Below the pieces are notes generated by a model. That model was given only the letters and a program-made list of their open reading frames with translations. It ran no database searches and was not told where the DNA came from. The position numbers and the translations under genes are program-made. 64,000 bases of DNA, from positions 1 to 64,000 of the forward strand of contig JAFLBP010000011.1 of the NCBI GenBank assembly GCA_017303875.1, in the 5' to 3' direction. Below, one piece after another: positions 8,869 to 17,180 of the stretch; the first letter of the stretch is position 1; each line of letters opens with the position of its first letter. The stretch is from Chitinophagales bacterium (GTDB taxonomy: Bacteria > Bacteroidota > Bacteroidia > Chitinophagales > Saprospiraceae).

Positions 8869-9876
8869 ATGTCTATGAAACAGCTGTTTTTCCCCATCAT
8901 GGCACTGATGCTGCTTGCCGGCGCGTGCACACAAGATCAAAACCGCAATGCATCAAACAAGCTGCAAAGCAGCCTCACGCAGGGCCTTCGACTCGATATG
9001 GCCGCCGCGAGTACGCAAGATAATATCAGGGTTATTCCCATCGTGAGCGATGCGCCCGCGCCATCCAAACCGATGAATTACGTCCCCCTCAACGAAGCGA
9101 TGCAACGCAAAGGCTTCCGTGTGCTGGAACGCCAGAACTTCGGCCGCCAGGAGGACAACTGGTTCCACGCCGTGACAGTCATGAACAAACTCCAGGATAC
9201 CGTGTACATCATGTCCGGCGACGTAGTGACTGGCGGCAATCAGGATCGGGTATTTGCCCATAATGAAGTGGTGCTGCCCGGTTCGGTGCGCAACCTCGAA
9301 GTGTATTGCGTGGAAGCCGACCGCTCTTACTACTATGACCCTTCGGCTTCGGAAGCTGAAAAATCATTGGGCATGTTCAAGGGTTATTACAATGTAGCCA
9401 GCCCGACGGTGCGTAAAGCCATTGAAAAAGATGCCAATCAGGAGGCCGTGTGGAACGCTGTGGCTGAAGTGCGCAAAGCGAACAAGATAGAACACCGCAC
9501 CCAAACCTACGCTGCATTGGACAACGACGATAAAAATGAGCTGACGCAAAAACGCGACGCCTATCAGCAATACTTCGCCGCCCAGCTGAAAAACCGCGCC
9601 GATGTTGTCGGCATGGTAGTCTGCAGCGGTGATGAAGTACTCGGTGTGGAAATTTTCCGCACGCCCACCTTGTTCCAAAGCCGCTGCGAGCCACTCCTGC
9701 ATGGCTATATTGCAGACGCTGCGGTTATGGAAAAAACGGATAAAAACCTCGCCGATGCTGCCATTCAGGCGCGTTTTGAGCGGGTTGCCCGTTTGACAGA
9801 CGCCGATAAAATCCCCGGTTCAGAAACCGGAAAATTCTCCCTGCACGGTCAGTGGCTGCATGTTTACAGCAAATAG
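8869..9876 (+). CDS. ARPP-1 (DUF6569) domain lipoprotein
   Basis: A 335-aa lipoprotein: signal sequence with lipobox LLAGAC at residues 16-21, then a low-complexity linker. From about residue 65 the sequence resembles ARPP-1 (NYVPLNEAMQRKGFRVLE, DTVYIMSGDVVTGGNQDRV, VVCSGDEVLGVEIFRTP), a domain named for association with ADP-ribosylglycohydrolase/rhodanese/phosphatase genes; no such genes are adjacent. Function is unknown, probably in the periplasm or outer-membrane leaflet. The start may be 8869 or the second ATG at 8875; both give the same mature protein. Confidence 0.75.
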   Translation: MSMKQLFFPIMALMLLAGACTQDQNRNASNKLQSSLTQGLRLDMAAASTQDNIRVIPIVSDAPAPSKPMNYVPLNEAMQRKGFRVLERQNFGRQEDNWFHAVTVMNKLQDTVYIMSGDVVTGGNQDRVFAHNEVVLPGSVRNLEVYCVEADRSYYYDPSASEAEKSLGMFKGYYNVASPTVRKAIEKDANQEAVWNAVAEVRKANKIEHRTQTYAALDNDDKNELTQKRDAYQQYFAAQLKNRADVVGMVVCSGDEVLGVEIFRTPTLFQSRCEPLLHGYIADAAVMEKTDKNLADAAIQARFERVARLTDADKIPGSETGKFSLHGQWLHVYSK

Positions 9877-9882
9877 AGGAAA

Positions 9883-10039
9883 GTGTTTGGGTGTTTTAGT
9901 GTTTATGTGTTTTAGGGGGTGGGTGTTTAAGCGGAATTTATTCGTGTATTCGTGGTTAAAAGCCGCCATGAATACACGAATGACGCTGCTCTAAAACACA
10001 AAAACACCCAAATACTAAAATACATAAACACTTTAACAC
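9883..10039. repeat. GTGTTTNN octamer array with nested ATTCGTGTATTC inverted repeat
   Basis: Outer arms: GTGTTTTA-type units at 9883-9925 and AAACAC-type units at 9992-10034. The centre holds a perfect 12-bp inverted repeat ATTCGTGTATTC / GAATACACGAAT. It lies between two rightward genes, downstream of the ARPP-1 gene and just before the aceE promoter. Confidence 0.82.
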
Positions 10040-10047
10040 TACTTTTG
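10040..10047 (+). promoter_or_regulatory. -7 box TACTTTTG for aceE
   Basis: TACTTTTG matches TAnnTTTG and gives a leader of about 67 nt before the ATG at 10121. It begins directly after the repeat array, which would insulate it from upstream transcription. Confidence 0.5.
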
Positions 10048-10120
10048 CCCCCGCATTCAACAGACCTGATTTGTCGCCGTCAGCATTCCGGCGATTGCTT
10101 GATTTACCGAATTTGTTATC

Positions 10121-12799
10121 ATGGGAGAATTGTATCAAAACGAAGACTGGAAATTGGAACAGGACGAATGGCTCGAAGCGCTTGAAGAAGTCATTGAAGC
10201 GCATGGTCGCCGTCGTTCTGAAGAGCTTTTCCAACGCCTGCGCCAGCTCCTGGCGCGCCACGGCGCTGCTACCGGCGGCCCGGCGCTTAATACGCCTTAT
10301 CAGAATACGATCCCGCTTGATGAACAGCCCGCATACCCGGGCGACATCGCGCTGGAAGAACGCATTGAAGATATTATCCGCTGGAATGCACAGGCAATGG
10401 TGCTTCAGGCGCAGGATAAATCGCTGGCCCTCGGCGGGCATATCGCCACTTTTGCAGCGTCTTCCACGATGTCGGAAGTGTTGTTCAACCACTTTTTGCG
10501 CAATCGCAGTGCCGAATATGGCGGCGATTTGCTCATGATTCAAGGCCATGCCTCGCCCGGTATCTACGCCCGCGCGGCATTTGAAGGTCGATTGGATATG
10601 CAGGCCATCGCCGATTTCCGTCAGGAAACCATCGGCGGGGTTTCCAGCTACCCCCACCCGCGCCGTATGCCAAACTTCTGGCAAGCGCCTACCGTGAGTA
10701 TGGGCCTCGGCCCCATGACGGCTATTTATCAGGCCCGTTTCATGAAGTACCTCGAAAATCGCGGCCTGAAACCCACAAACGGCGGTAAAGTATGGCATTT
10801 CATCGGCGACGGAGAAATTGATGAACCTGAAATCTACGGCACCATCGGTATGGCATCCCGCGAAGAACTCGACAACCTCGTGTTCATCGTGAACTGCAAC
10901 CTCCAACGCCTCGATGGCCCCGTACGCGGCAACGGTAAAATTATTCAGGAAGTAGAACGCCATTTTTACGGCGCCGGATGGGAAGTCATCAAGGTGGTCT
11001 GGGGCAGCGAATGGGATGAAATCCTGGCCCGCGATGAAGAGGGCGCACTGTTGGCCCGCCTTGAAGCATTGGTGGATGGCGATTTCCAGGAAATGATCAA
11101 CCTCGATGGCGCGGCGATTCGCGCCAAACTCGTGGGTGACGACCCGCGCATCGCAGCGTTGCTTGCACCTTATTCCGACGAACAACTCCGCAAATTGCGC
11201 CGCGGTGGCAACGACCGTCTCAAAGTGTTTGCCGCTTTTGAACGCGCCGTGCGCGCCAATAAACCCGTGGCCATTATTTCCCAAACGGTAAAAGGATACC
11301 GTATGGGTAAAGCCGCCGAAGGGAAAAATACGGCCCACCAGACCAAAGACATCAGCGACGAAGCACGTATAGAAACCAAAAATGAATACCGCATCCCGAT
11401 TACGGATGAGGAAGCCAAAGCGGCTAAATTCTGGTTTCCGGCGCCTGATTCGGCTGAAGCAAAATACCTCCAGGCGCGCAGGAAAACCCTTGGAGGCTAC
11501 CTGCCCGAACGCCACGACAAACACGAGCCTTTCGTAGTGCCGCAACTGAGCCTGTTTGAAAAACAACTCGGCGGCTCCAAAGTCGTAGGCGATCGTTCCT
11601 TTTCCACCACTTCGGCCATGATCGATATTATGACCCAATTGATCCGAAATCCGGAAATTGGCAAGTATATCGTACCCATTGTGCCCGATGAAGCACAAAC
11701 CTTCGGGATGCACCCGCTCTTCACTTCTGCCAAGATCTGGAACCAGAAAGGCCAGAACTATACCGGCCTGGAGATCGGTTTTTCAACCATTAAATATGTA
11801 GAATCCCGCACCGGACAGGTGTTGCAGGAGGGTATCAATGAAGATGGCGCAACGGCCTCCTTTACGGCTGCCGGCACAGCGTATCACCTGCACGGCATCC
11901 CGACGGTACCTTTTTATATTTATTACTCCATGTTCGGCTTCCAGCGCGTGGGCGACATGGTGTGGGCTGCTGCCGATATGATGTGCCGCGGCTTCCTGCT
12001 GGGCGCCACTGCGGGCCGCACAACGCTCAACGGCGAAGGGCTGCAACACCAGGACGGCCATTCGCTGCTTCTGGCGCAAACCATGCCTTCTGTGATCAGC
12101 TATGATCCCGCATTCGCTTATGAATTAGCGGTGATCGTTCAGGAGGGCCTGCGCCGTATGTATGGCGAAGGTGAGAATAAAATTTTCTACCTCACCCTGT
12201 ACAACGAAAACCTGCTCATGCCTGAAATGCCCAAAGGCGTGGAGGAAGGTATCAAACGCGGTTTGTATCGCTACAAGCAGTCGGCCAATAAATCGGCCAA
12301 AGCCAGCGTAAAAGCCCATCTGTTTGGCTCCGGTGTTATCATGGATCAGGTGTTGAAAGCCGCAGAAATTCTGGAACAGGAAGGCGTCAGTACCGATGTG
12401 TGGAGCGCACCATCCTGGACGGAACTGTACCGCGACGCCGTGGCCTGCGACCGCTGGAACCTGCTGCATCCCGGCGAACAGGAGAAAATCCCGTATGTGC
12501 AGGAACAACTGAAAGGTGAAGACGGCGTGTTTGTAAGTGCCAACGACTGGATCAAGCTGACGGCTGGTCAGCTCGCCCCCTGGATGCCTAAAGATTTCAT
12601 TGCGCTGGGCACCGATGGTTTTGGTTTGTCGGACAGCCGCGAAAACCTGCGCGACTATTTCGAGGTCAGTGCCAAATACATTGCCTTTGCGGCGGTGCGC
12701 CTGCTCGAACGTCAGGGCAAGGTGAATGCCAAAGCGGTTAAAGATTTTATGAAAAAATACAGCATCGATTCGGATAAACTTGATCCGATGAGTGTGTAA
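10121..12799 (+). CDS. aceE: pyruvate dehydrogenase E1 component, homodimeric type
   Basis: An 892-aa thiamine-diphosphate enzyme that decarboxylates pyruvate and acetylates the lipoyl domain of E2. The length matches the homodimeric AceE class (about 890 aa), not the E1-alpha/beta type. The ThDP motif is present: FIGDGEIDEPEIYG near residue 228 followed by VNCNLQRLDGPV. Other conserved stretches are YPHPRRMPNFWQAPTVSMG, AAGTAYHLHGIPTVPFYIYY and LNGEGLQHQDGHSLLLAQ. No E2 (aceF) or E3 gene adjoins, so those subunits are encoded elsewhere. A strong terminator follows. Confidence 0.96.
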   Translation: MGELYQNEDWKLEQDEWLEALEEVIEAHGRRRSEELFQRLRQLLARHGAATGGPALNTPYQNTIPLDEQPAYPGDIALEERIEDIIRWNAQAMVLQAQDKSLALGGHIATFAASSTMSEVLFNHFLRNRSAEYGGDLLMIQGHASPGIYARAAFEGRLDMQAIADFRQETIGGVSSYPHPRRMPNFWQAPTVSMGLGPMTAIYQARFMKYLENRGLKPTNGGKVWHFIGDGEIDEPEIYGTIGMASREELDNLVFIVNCNLQRLDGPVRGNGKIIQEVERHFYGAGWEVIKVVWGSEWDEILARDEEGALLARLEALVDGDFQEMINLDGAAIRAKLVGDDPRIAALLAPYSDEQLRKLRRGGNDRLKVFAAFERAVRANKPVAIISQTVKGYRMGKAAEGKNTAHQTKDISDEARIETKNEYRIPITDEEAKAAKFWFPAPDSAEAKYLQARRKTLGGYLPERHDKHEPFVVPQLSLFEKQLGGSKVVGDRSFSTTSAMIDIMTQLIRNPEIGKYIVPIVPDEAQTFGMHPLFTSAKIWNQKGQNYTGLEIGFSTIKYVESRTGQVLQEGINEDGATASFTAAGTAYHLHGIPTVPFYIYYSMFGFQRVGDMVWAAADMMCRGFLLGATAGRTTLNGEGLQHQDGHSLLLAQTMPSVISYDPAFAYELAVIVQEGLRRMYGEGENKIFYLTLYNENLLMPEMPKGVEEGIKRGLYRYKQSANKSAKASVKAHLFGSGVIMDQVLKAAEILEQEGVSTDVWSAPSWTELYRDAVACDRWNLLHPGEQEKIPYVQEQLKGEDGVFVSANDWIKLTAGQLAPWMPKDFIALGTDGFGLSDSRENLRDYFEVSAKYIAFAAVRLLERQGKVNAKAVKDFMKKYSIDSDKLDPMSV

Positions 12800-12825
12800 A
12801 GGGCTAATTGCATAAATTCAGGGAA

Positions 12826-12857
12826 GGGAACGGCTCGAAAAGCTGTTCCCTTTTTTT
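12826..12857 (+). terminator. Rho-independent terminator after aceE
   Basis: GGGAACGGCT and AGCTGTTCCC pair around a CGAAA loop, followed by seven T's (12851-12857). Confidence 0.88.
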
Positions 12858-13021
12858 GTACCCGGATCTGACTTGCCTGCTGAACCCGTCAACAAGTTCT
12901 TAAAATTTTCAGAAACAAGTTAGCATTCCGTTAAAAAGCCCCGGAGCGGGCAGCGCAGTATACGAAAGGCGGAAAAGGCCGCGTTTGGAGCTAAAATCAT
13001 TAATCACACCGACCTACTCGT

Positions 13022-13654
13022 ATGAAAAAGATCATTGCTGTTTGCATCTTCCTTGCCGGTTTCGGCCAACTCGTTTCTGCTCAGAATATCATCGGTTTCG
13101 GCCTCAAAGGCGGAATGAACTCGCAGGTGAATAAACCCGGCGGTATCATCATTGAAAATGGTGAAGGCGACATCGACCTGAGCGTTGAAGACTTTAAATA
13201 CGGTACCCAGTTTGGCGCTTACCTCCGTCTTGGCAATCGTATTTTTGTACAACCTGAACTTACCTTCAACTCCAACAAAACCGACTACCGCATCAAAGAC
13301 AACAGCCTCGGCGATGTTATTCGCAACGAAAAATACCAGTACCTTGACATGCCTTTGCTGGCGGGTTTCAAGCTCGGCCCCGTGCGTGTTATGGGTGGTC
13401 CGGTTGGGCACTATTTCCTGAACAGCAAAAGTGAGCTGACCGACATTGAAGGCTACGACGCCCGTTTCAAACAAATGACCTGGGGATGGCAGGCAGGCCT
13501 TACCATCGGTACCGGCCGGATTTCAGCTGATATCCGCTATGAAGGCAACTTCAATAAACAAGGCGATCATATCAATTTCTTCGGCGATCAATATAATTTC
13601 AGCAATAACCCGGCTCGTCTGATTGTTGGGGTTAATATTGCAATTGTTAAATAA
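13022..13654 (+). CDS. outer-membrane beta-barrel protein (PorT-like)
   Basis: A 210-aa exported protein with signal peptide MKKIIAVCIFLAGFGQLVSA, then an eight-strand-like barrel pattern (FGLKGGMNSQ, FGAYLRLGNRIFVQPELTF, MPLLAGFKLGPVRVMGGPVG, WGWQAGLTIGTGRISADIRYEG) ending in LIVGVNIAIVK. This is the outer_membrane_beta-brl_2/PorT family, very abundant in Bacteroidota. True PorT is a T9SS assembly factor, but most members have no assigned function and nothing here places it in T9SS. It is a single gene, followed by an inverted-repeat array. Confidence 0.8.
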   Translation: MKKIIAVCIFLAGFGQLVSAQNIIGFGLKGGMNSQVNKPGGIIIENGEGDIDLSVEDFKYGTQFGAYLRLGNRIFVQPELTFNSNKTDYRIKDNSLGDVIRNEKYQYLDMPLLAGFKLGPVRVMGGPVGHYFLNSKSELTDIEGYDARFKQMTWGWQAGLTIGTGRISADIRYEGNFNKQGDHINFFGDQYNFSNNPARLIVGVNIAIVK

Positions 13655-13655
13655 T

Positions 13656-13768
13656 TTTGGATTTTGAATTTTTGATGCTTGATTTTGGATGCTTGATTTT
13701 GGATTCGTATTAATTTCAAAATCAAGCATTCAAAATCAAGCATCAAAAATCCAAAATTAAGAATCAAG
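13656..13768. repeat. inverted-repeat array of GCTTGATTTTGGAT units
   Basis: Tandem units related to GATTTTGGATGCTT on the left and AATCAAGCATCAAAA on the right form long imperfect arms in the gap between two convergent genes. The right end encodes the last residues of the minus-strand YcxB-like gene. Confidence 0.82.
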
Positions 13769-14243
13769 CATTTAAATAAAGTCCTTTTTCTTTAAATAAA
13801 TCGCGCAGCGCAACCTGTTGTTCGGGACTAATGTCTTTCTTTGGCACCGGATTAACCATGATGCCTGCTTGTTGCAGCACGAACCAGTCTTTGAGTTCGC
13901 GAACTTCCCGAAATGTGCTCCATTCATAATTGCCCTGGTATTCGCCGCTGCGCACCTCAATATTTGCCGCACTGAAGGTGTAGGTCAGTGGGGCTTGCAG
14001 GCCCGGGTTACTCCGATAGGATTGTGTAATGGCGCGGCGGGAAGAGATCCAGACGAACAGGCCCATCAGGAGCGTCATCAGGATCCACCAATGCCAGCCT
14101 TTGTGCAGAATGAGAATATACAATACAAAAAATGCGATAGAAGACACCCCCAGTATGATCATTTGCCGGCGCTGCGTAAAGGTGTGCATGAGGGCTACAT
14201 AGGGTTTTTCTTCAATCGTAAACGTCACTTCAATTTTTTCCAT
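13764..14243 (-). CDS. YcxB-like membrane protein
   Basis: A 159-aa protein. Residues about 30-65 contain two adjacent hydrophobic helices (MIILGVSSIAFFVLYILIL and WWILMTLLMGLFVWI). The C-terminal third is a YcxB-like domain (WSTFREVRELKDWFVLQQ, MVNPVPKKDISPEQ), a cytoplasmic PH-like domain of unknown role. The start ATG at 14243-14241 is read from the same CATGATG bases used by the divergent methyltransferase. A -7 box TACTTTTG lies inside the methyltransferase coding region. Confidence 0.78.
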   Translation of the reverse strand: MEKIEVTFTIEEKPYVALMHTFTQRRQMIILGVSSIAFFVLYILILHKGWHWWILMTLLMGLFVWISSRRAITQSYRSNPGLQAPLTYTFSAANIEVRSGEYQGNYEWSTFREVRELKDWFVLQQAGIMVNPVPKKDISPEQQVALRDLFKEKGLYLNA

Positions 14244-15054
14244 GATGGAGCAATACCGCGATTTTTTTGAAGCGAACCGGCAGAGCTGGAACCTTCGCGC
14301 AGCAGCGCACAAAAGTACAACTTTCTATGATGTAGAAGCCTGGAAGGCCGGAAAGGATAGTCTTCAATCCATTGAATTGCGAGAAATGGGCGATGTACGC
14401 GGTAAAACCCTGCTGCACCTGCAATGTCATTTCGGGCAGGATACGCTCTCCTGGGCACGCCATGGAGCGCAGGTCACGGGCTGCGATCTGTCGGACACCG
14501 CGATTGAATACGCCCGTCAGCTCGCGGCTGAAACCGGGCTGGAAGCCTCGTTTGTTTGCTGTAATGTCTACGATTTGCCCCAGCACCTGGCGGGTAAATT
14601 TGATATTGTTTTTGCGTCTTATGGCGTGGTGGGCTGGTTGCCGGATCTCAAACGTTGGGCTGAGGTGATTGCTCATTTTCTGAAGCCCGGTGGTTATTTT
14701 TATTTCGCGGAATTTCACCCGGTCATCTGGATGTTCGATGATAATCTGGAAAAACTAACCTACTCTTATCAGCAATCGGACGTAATTGTAACCGATAACC
14801 AGGGGACCTATGCCGACCAGGATGCCGATATTCAATACCGCGATTACAGCTGGAACCACAGCCTTTCCGAAGTGATTAACAGCCTGATCGGCGTCGGCCT
14901 GTGCCTGGAGTTTTTGAACGAATATCCTTTTTCTCCTTACAATTGTTTTCCTAAAACCGTCAAAGGCGAAGACGGAAACTACCGCATTCAAGGGCTTGAA
15001 AACATCATTCCAATGGTTTACTCCCTGAAAGCAACGAAGATCAGTTATCAGTGA
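14242..15054 (+). CDS. class I SAM-dependent methyltransferase
   Basis: A 270-aa protein with the Rossmann methyltransferase fold: motif I LLHLQCHFGQDTLSWARHGA near residue 54, the acidic SAM ribose contact VTGCDLSDTAIEYA, and the later GGYFYFAEFHPVIW. The substrate is unknown. Two ATGs stand in tandem (14242 and 14245); the first overlaps the divergent YcxB-like start codon by two bases. The C-terminal residues ISYQ and the TGA stop come from a heptamer array. Confidence 0.88.
   Translation: MMEQYRDFFEANRQSWNLRAAAHKSTTFYDVEAWKAGKDSLQSIELREMGDVRGKTLLHLQCHFGQDTLSWARHGAQVTGCDLSDTAIEYARQLAAETGLEASFVCCNVYDLPQHLAGKFDIVFASYGVVGWLPDLKRWAEVIAHFLKPGGYFYFAEFHPVIWMFDDNLEKLTYSYQQSDVIVTDNQGTYADQDADIQYRDYSWNHSLSEVINSLIGVGLCLEFLNEYPFSPYNCFPKTVKGEDGNYRIQGLENIIPMVYSLKATKISYQ
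14310..14317 (-). promoter_or_regulatory. -7 box TACTTTTG for the YcxB-like gene
   Basis: The minus strand reads TACTTTTG within codons 23-26 of the divergent methyltransferase. It gives a leader of about 60 nt for the start at 14243. The head-to-head arrangement leaves no free intergenic space, so the promoter must be inside a gene. Confidence 0.45.
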
Positions 15055-15150
15055 ACAGTTATCAGTGAACAGTTATCAGTCAGCAGACAGCATGACACCC
15101 CCTGATAACTGTTGACTGCTAACTGTTGACTGCTAACTGATAACTGATAA
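15042..15150. repeat. CAGTNAN heptamer inverted-repeat array
   Basis: Left arm of CAGTTAT/CAGTGAA units begins inside the last codons of the methyltransferase. Right arm (CTGATAA, CTGTTGA, CTGCTAA) ends at 15150, before the permease gene. The two flanking genes run in the same direction. Confidence 0.88.
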
Positions 15151-15203
15151 ATTCTTCCTATTTTGCCCGCGCTTTTAAAATCAAAACGAAGCGACGGAAA
15201 AAC

Positions 15204-17180
15204 ATGGCTTTTTGGAACAATCTATTCCGGACTAAATCGGTTTCGGATGCGCTGCACAGCGCGGATATTGAATCGGAACAAGGTCAGGGCCTGCAAAAAA
15301 ACCTGCGGGTCATGGACCTCACGGCGCTTGGCATTGCTGCCATTATTGGCGCGGGCATTTTCAGTACCATCGGTCGCGCCAGCTATGAAGGCGGCCCCGG
15401 GGTTGTTTTTCTCTTTATTTTTACAGCAGTCGCCTGTGGCTTTGCCGCTTTGGCTTATGCAGAATTCGCCTCACTGATTCCGGTTTCCGGCAGTGCTTAC
15501 ACCTATTCTTATGTAGCTTTCGGCGAATTGATTGCCTGGATTATCGGCTGGGCCCTGATTATGGAGTACGCCGTTGGCAATATTACGGTGGCGGTATCCT
15601 GGTCGGGTTATTTTACCGGATTGCTTGAAGGTTTTGGCGTGCATTTTCCGGCCTGGTCGCATATTGATTATGTGTCGGCGCAGAACGGTTTCAAAGATGC
15701 AACAGAAGCCATCCGCAATGGCGAAACCCTGGAGTCTTTGTCGAAAGGTACCCGGGATGCGCATGCTGCCTGGATGAGCGCGCCGCAGCTCGGCGGCTTG
15801 CGAGTCATTGCCGACATTCCGGCCATTGTCATGTCTATTCTGATCACCGGATTAGTATATATTGGCATTAAAGAATCCAAAACGGCGAGCAATATCATGG
15901 TAGCGCTTAAGCTGCTGGTCGTAATGGCGGTTATCGGCGTCGGGATGTTTTTTATCAATGGCAATAACTGGACGCCCTTTATGCCCAATGGCATCGGTGG
16001 GGTGCTGGGTGGCGTTTCCTCTGTGTTTTTTGCCTATATCGGCTTCGATGCCTTGTCGACTACAGCCGAGGAATGCAAAAATCCGCAGCGCGACCTGCCC
16101 AAAGCCATGATCTGGTCGATCATTATTTGTACCATTTTATATATTCTGATCGCATTGGTGATTACCGGCATGGTGAATTACAAGCTCCTGGACGTGGATG
16201 ATCCACTGGCGTTTGCTTTTGCCGAATTAAGCCAGAATGCCAGCGCCGCTACCAAGGGTTTTCTCAGCAATTTCTCCTTGTTGATTGCCATCAGTGCCGT
16301 TATTGCCATGGCTGGTGTGTTCTTAGTATTTCAGCTGGGCCAGCCGCGTATCTGGATGGCTATGAGCCGCGACGGCCTGCTGCCCAAACCTTTTGGCCGC
16401 ATTCACCCGAAATTCCGGACCCCTGCATTTGCCACCATTATTACGGGATTTTTCGTGGTGGTGCCCATGTTGTTTATCCCAAGCGATACCGTGCTGGATT
16501 TGTGCAGTATGGGGACGCTTTTTGCTTTTGTACTGGTTTGTGCCGGTGTGTTGAAAATGCAGATTACGCCCAATGCGCCAAGGGGCAAGTTCAAAACACC
16601 TTATATTAATGGTCAGATTTTGTTCCCGCTGCTTGTGGTATTGAGCGTTGCAGCGCTTTTTTACTTTGTGCCCAAAGAAACCAAGGGCTTCCTGACCAAC
16701 GAAAAAACCATGTATGCAGCGCCTGATCTGGTTGGGGCTTTGGATGATGCCTCCCTCCTGCAACTTGAATCCGCGCTGATCCGGCAGGATTCGGCCGGAA
16801 TGGCAGCCGCAAAAAATAAAGCCGGTGTCTATCTGGCCGGCATTCCAGACTCCCTGTACGCCGGCCGGGTGATGCAACTGCCCCTGACCGAAGATCAGAA
16901 ATTTGAATCCGGCTGGAGCCTTTTCAAACATAAAATTCCGATGTGGCTCTTTATTCTGACCACTTTGGCGCTTTGTTTCTGGAGCATCCGACACAAACTT
17001 TCCCTGATTCCTGTGCTGGGCTTAGTTTTTTGCTTTTACATGATGGCGCAAATTCCGGCCAAAAGCTGGTGGGGCTTTTTGGTCTGGTTAGTGATCGGCC
17101 TGTTTATTTACTTCGGATACGGCTACAGCAACAGCAAAATCGGGCGGAATAAAATGCCGCAAAGGACCCATGCACAATAG
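15204..17180 (+). CDS. APC-family amino acid permease (cationic amino acid transporter-like)
   Basis: A 658-aa inner-membrane transporter. The first-helix motif IAAIIGAGIFSTIGRASYEGG and the YAEFASLIPVSGSAYTYSYV segment are diagnostic of the APC superfamily, closest to the CAT branch, with at least 12 hydrophobic helices. Between the late helices, at residues about 490-570, an 80-residue soluble helical insertion (from ETKGFLTNEKTMY to LTEDQKFESGW) is unusual for the family. The next gene overlaps its end by 11 bp, implying coupled translation. A partial -7 box (TATTTTG) lies near 15159. Confidence 0.88.
   Translation: MAFWNNLFRTKSVSDALHSADIESEQGQGLQKNLRVMDLTALGIAAIIGAGIFSTIGRASYEGGPGVVFLFIFTAVACGFAALAYAEFASLIPVSGSAYTYSYVAFGELIAWIIGWALIMEYAVGNITVAVSWSGYFTGLLEGFGVHFPAWSHIDYVSAQNGFKDATEAIRNGETLESLSKGTRDAHAAWMSAPQLGGLRVIADIPAIVMSILITGLVYIGIKESKTASNIMVALKLLVVMAVIGVGMFFINGNNWTPFMPNGIGGVLGGVSSVFFAYIGFDALSTTAEECKNPQRDLPKAMIWSIIICTILYILIALVITGMVNYKLLDVDDPLAFAFAELSQNASAATKGFLSNFSLLIAISAVIAMAGVFLVFQLGQPRIWMAMSRDGLLPKPFGRIHPKFRTPAFATIITGFFVVVPMLFIPSDTVLDLCSMGTLFAFVLVCAGVLKMQITPNAPRGKFKTPYINGQILFPLLVVLSVAALFYFVPKETKGFLTNEKTMYAAPDLVGALDDASLLQLESALIRQDSAGMAAAKNKAGVYLAGIPDSLYAGRVMQLPLTEDQKFESGWSLFKHKIPMWLFILTTLALCFWSIRHKLSLIPVLGLVFCFYMMAQIPAKSWWGFLVWLVIGLFIYFGYGYSNSKIGRNKMPQRTHAQ

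Noticed and set aside
9956..11713. A 585-codon open frame antisense to aceE
   Set aside because: It is a mirror of the high-GC coding bias of aceE; the encoded text is Phe/His-rich without motifs, and aceE itself is certain.
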